NCBI GenBank assembly: GCA_902772755.1
Contig: CACYCD010000261.1
Location: forward strand, 1 to 17,002
Reading direction: 5' to 3'
Length of the DNA stretch: 17,002 nucleotides
Origin: an uncultured Ruminococcus sp.
GTDB taxonomy: Bacteria; Bacillota; Clostridia; Oscillospirales; Acutalibacteraceae
The notes under the pieces were generated by a model. That model did no database searches. It worked only from the letters and a program-made list of their open reading frames with translations, and was not told the DNA's origin. Below, in pieces: positions 15,401-17,002 of this stretch (its first letter is position 1; the number at the start of each line of letters is the position of its first letter). The position numbers were made by a program, and so were the translations under genes.

Positions 15401-17002
15401 AGGCAATGTTGATTTTGAAACCACACGTATTTTTGACATTTACTATCAGTGGTGGACAGTCGATGAGGACGGCAAAAAGAAAGAACTCATCGGCGGTACG
15501 ACCAATGTTTGGGATATTGCCCAAAGATACAAGGATGCAAGGGAAAATAACCTCAATGAAATCGATATGAGGGAATGCCTTAATAAGGATAAGGAGTACC
15601 ACACCTATTCCAACTGGCTCAGAGGCAAAGACAACTACAAGTATGCAAATATTCTTGCTCCCGATGATCCTCTCCGCAAAGAGAAGGACCGCAACGGAAA
15701 CGAGCTTGTATTAGACGAGAACGATCTGCCAAAGATAGAGTATACCTCTGACGGTCAGGTCAAAACAGGCACAAACAAGTGGCCTAAGAGTGTTGACGCA
15801 GCATCAAAGCTGATCCACGCTTACTCGCATCAGTGGATGAGCCCCGATGATCTCAAGGAAGATAAAAATTACAATCTTTCAAACAAGAACAACAACCTTG
15901 ATTACGGTAATTCCGACTCACTGTATATTCCCAAATCACTTGCCGGTGAGAGAATTATGGTTGAAGCTATAGCCGTAAACGTAAACTGGACAGATTATTA
16001 TGACGCTGTACAGACCTTCTATTCACACACCATTCAGCTCCCCATGCGTGAATTTGAAAAACCCGTAGACTGCAGTATAGATGTTAAGTATGACAACAAC
16101 TTCATCTCTGTTGACAATGAGGCAACTATTTCCGTTAAGAGTATTGACGGTCTTGATGATGATGAATATGTCAAATACGCAGCCTATGAAGTATACAGCG
16201 GAGATCAGTTAGTAGGTCACAAGTCCTTCGAGCTTAACAGCGGAGATACTATTCCCACGGTAAAATATCCCACAGACTTTTACAGGGAAAAACTCCTTAA
16301 AAAAGGTGAGGGCTATGCAGGTATCAGTCCGAAGGAGCTTGAATTTAAGCTCTATGTAATGACAAACCTGAAAAGTATAGATTACGACAGGCGTTGTTAT
16401 TCGGAGGGAGTAAAAGCTAAGTATGAGGTAGCGGCTGAAAGATATCAGATGAACAAGCCCTACTACTCATTTGACCTTGAGGATATCAAATCAGGCAAGG
16501 TAGTAAGCGGAGAAACCAAGCTGATCACGGTCTATCCGATAAACTACAGCATAGGTGCTTACTTTGATTCCTCACAGACTACCGATGAAAGTGTAGCCTA
16601 TATTGACGAAAACGGAATGCTCGCCTTTGGCGGAAGTGCAGGCAAAGCTACGCTTTCAATCAAAGACCCCGGCGGAAACATTGTTTCAACAGAGGTCGAG
16701 GTCATAGACTATGTTGATGATGTGGATATTTCCAACATCAATCCGCCCGAGATAGGCAAGCAATTCAGGACAGATGTAAAAATACCCGACAGTGCAGACT
16801 ATAATGTTAAAGAAGTCTACTGGATTGACGGTTCGGGCAACCGTATGTCGGAAACCGATGTTGCCAAGAATTACAGAGTGTATACTATAAATATAGTTGT
16901 TGAGAAAGCATCTCCTGCATTGGTATTCAGAAATGCAGAGACAAATACTTATCTTAACTATCACCCCTACACTCTGCACCTCACTTCCGTTGAGGGTGAG
17001 AA
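12468..17002 (+). CDS. Large secreted protein with beta-helix-like N-terminal region and Big2-like region, C-terminus beyond window
   Basis: The first 1511 residues are visible, with no stop in frame. The ATG at 12468 has GGGAGG 6 nt upstream and starts a clear signal peptide (LSVILALLMLFSVLP core, likely cut after VTA near residue 31). Residues about 120-560 show strands typical of ruminococcal right-handed beta-helix proteins. LDLNGHEL and NGATFTIIDSS come first, followed by four related turns: NLVIYGGQFQAG, TFVSYGGDYIGYG, QAYIYGGNYTARAG and NIMVRGGTFKTF. A Lys/Asp/Asn-rich spacer at about 285-360 interrupts this region. Residues about 600-1340 are not recognised. Near 1345-1415 is a Big2-like stretch (DESVAYIDENGMLAFGG), then a short Ig-like module ending in VVEKAS. 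No catalytic site was recognised; surface or substrate binding is inferred. Whether it also ends in a dockerin or another anchor is outside the window. Confidence 0.92.
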   Translation, partial: MKTMKSGLSVILALLMLFSVLPTSVVYNVTASNIEDDTDINIPISLDGITQTRGEAMATDTLNYSKTGKIEWKHPKDYWDFVKLMESTKVADKYISLTKDISQRWKHDALKTCNITADKVLDLNGHELKYRVDSIARFWTKFFIEQSPYQRDDVEHLTCHAMEIKNGATFTIIDSSMKKSINGNEGTGRIEINGYMIDPYKHDYNNYPQFEMFNVSDGNLVIYGGQFQAGRSKAQFKSNWSWSKFKTVVGQAVELGTNIAAYATGIDAAVASKDDLLETFKKLAADDDTKSDSTKKEKDEKTTKNPDGGQDLKTVGEKQDGIDNPKPDADGNKPEKAKNNSENGENKANDNKSAKSDKNTKIAEANKNIVNSVINKDGIKGMVDTAFAFAEGIGGLIGDDQNSRVIQNQFGTVVKVGNKGTFVSYGGDYIGYGSSPNTRNAVIEVARAVGGTKDEKTGKYKGGQAYIYGGNYTARAGANVFNIVSNNSGKKVTQIRSDDNGKRTEEIITLKEPETMGLEELKYESNGITPIDTGNIMVRGGTFKTFYEMKNVGIKTDDDKHFSTFIGTSGSVNLGITSFNEDFIKDGRIQINDMYGDGALVLMDENRDNNDVYHYRLFCSDMELRYKQGLSVYPNTAKTNTTNSFALKTQLNGGDTQGLEQVFKDDDENVRGAYSTTEKLFYFPINSESTDGYTIKPTFKNLDPDATNMSASETWYYADPVDTEGEIIPSLVLTDDVIQGTPKSSVINDFKENDPKAVNNNFNSTLNTYTTTFGDQTYVDTRTVSDTSEKNLKKVFDNYSTFSQTYNYQSNLKWFEYKIYRVDPLTRLNVGKDGKIGDDQPIAVGAYGSKAKKGLKTMIRLTDLENKIKAQNSSWGGYKQGEMYRITLSVEEKLNYNYEGYDKYSKNTTVNDSDEYAYTTSVGTAKASSSILFLCYGEDERTVKEGYSGRTQDFTPLQWSSEPAIGQKMNIDFVNAKTGNVDFETTRIFDIYYQWWTVDEDGKKKELIGGTTNVWDIAQRYKDARENNLNEIDMRECLNKDKEYHTYSNWLRGKDNYKYANILAPDDPLRKEKDRNGNELVLDENDLPKIEYTSDGQVKTGTNKWPKSVDAASKLIHAYSHQWMSPDDLKEDKNYNLSNKNNNLDYGNSDSLYIPKSLAGERIMVEAIAVNVNWTDYYDAVQTFYSHTIQLPMREFEKPVDCSIDVKYDNNFISVDNEATISVKSIDGLDDDEYVKYAAYEVYSGDQLVGHKSFELNSGDTIPTVKYPTDFYREKLLKKGEGYAGISPKELEFKLYVMTNLKSIDYDRRCYSEGVKAKYEVAAERYQMNKPYYSFDLEDIKSGKVVSGETKLITVYPINYSIGAYFDSSQTTDESVAYIDENGMLAFGGSAGKATLSIKDPGGNIVSTEVEVIDYVDDVDISNINPPEIGKQFRTDVKIPDSADYNVKEVYWIDGSGNRMSETDVAKNYRVYTINIVVEKASPALVFRNAETNTYLNYHPYTLHLTSVEGE
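13322..13545 (+). other. Lys/Asp/Asn-rich low-complexity spacer within the second secreted protein (residues about 285-360)
   Basis: About 75 residues made almost wholly of K, D, N, E, G, S and T (for example DTKSDSTKKEKDEKTTKN) separate the first YGG-type turn from the other three. The segment is probably disordered. The bases stay in frame, and it may be a late insertion into, or a flexible loop of, the beta-helix. Confidence 0.7.

Overview
The window looks like chromosomal DNA of a gut or rumen Bacillota, most likely Ruminococcus or a close relative. This is inferred from the moderate-to-low GC content, the sigma-A-type promoters with strong purine-rich ribosome binding sites, and a very large secreted protein that combines BspA-type leucine-rich repeats, fibronectin III/Ig modules and C-terminal dockerins. 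That combination is typical of cellulosome- or amylosome-forming ruminococci. The species cannot be fixed from the sequence alone.

Layout: (1) 1-380, minus strand: the N-terminal quarter of a type I restriction-modification methyltransferase subunit (HsdM), running off the left edge. (2) 381-632: an AT-rich divergent intergenic region with one promoter for hsdM and one for the rightward gene. (3) 633-12287, plus strand: one giant gene for a 3884-residue secreted modular protein. In order it carries a signal peptide, five composite LRR modules, alternating FN3/Ig-like modules, a PKD domain, Cna-B-like and unassigned beta modules, a glycine-rich hydrophobic domain, a beta-propeller-like region, CARDB-like modules, a Thr/Pro linker and two tandem dockerins. 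(4) 12288-12467: a strong intrinsic terminator, a new promoter, and a 5' leader containing a 12-bp hairpin. (5) 12468-17002, plus strand: the first 1511 residues of a second large secreted protein, with a beta-helix-like N-terminal region interrupted by a Lys/Asp/Asn-rich spacer and a Big2-like region further on. It runs off the right edge.

The two large genes each have their own promoter and are separated by a strong terminator, so they are neighbouring single-gene units rather than one operon. Both products carry signal peptides and would work outside the cell. The first has no LPXTG motif or C-terminal membrane anchor, so its two dockerins are the only visible means of attachment, presumably to cohesin-bearing scaffoldins. 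No catalytic domain was recognised in either protein. A role in adhesion, substrate or host binding, or scaffolding fits better than an enzymatic one, but this is inference. No tRNA, rRNA, CRISPR array, insertion sequence or attachment site was seen.
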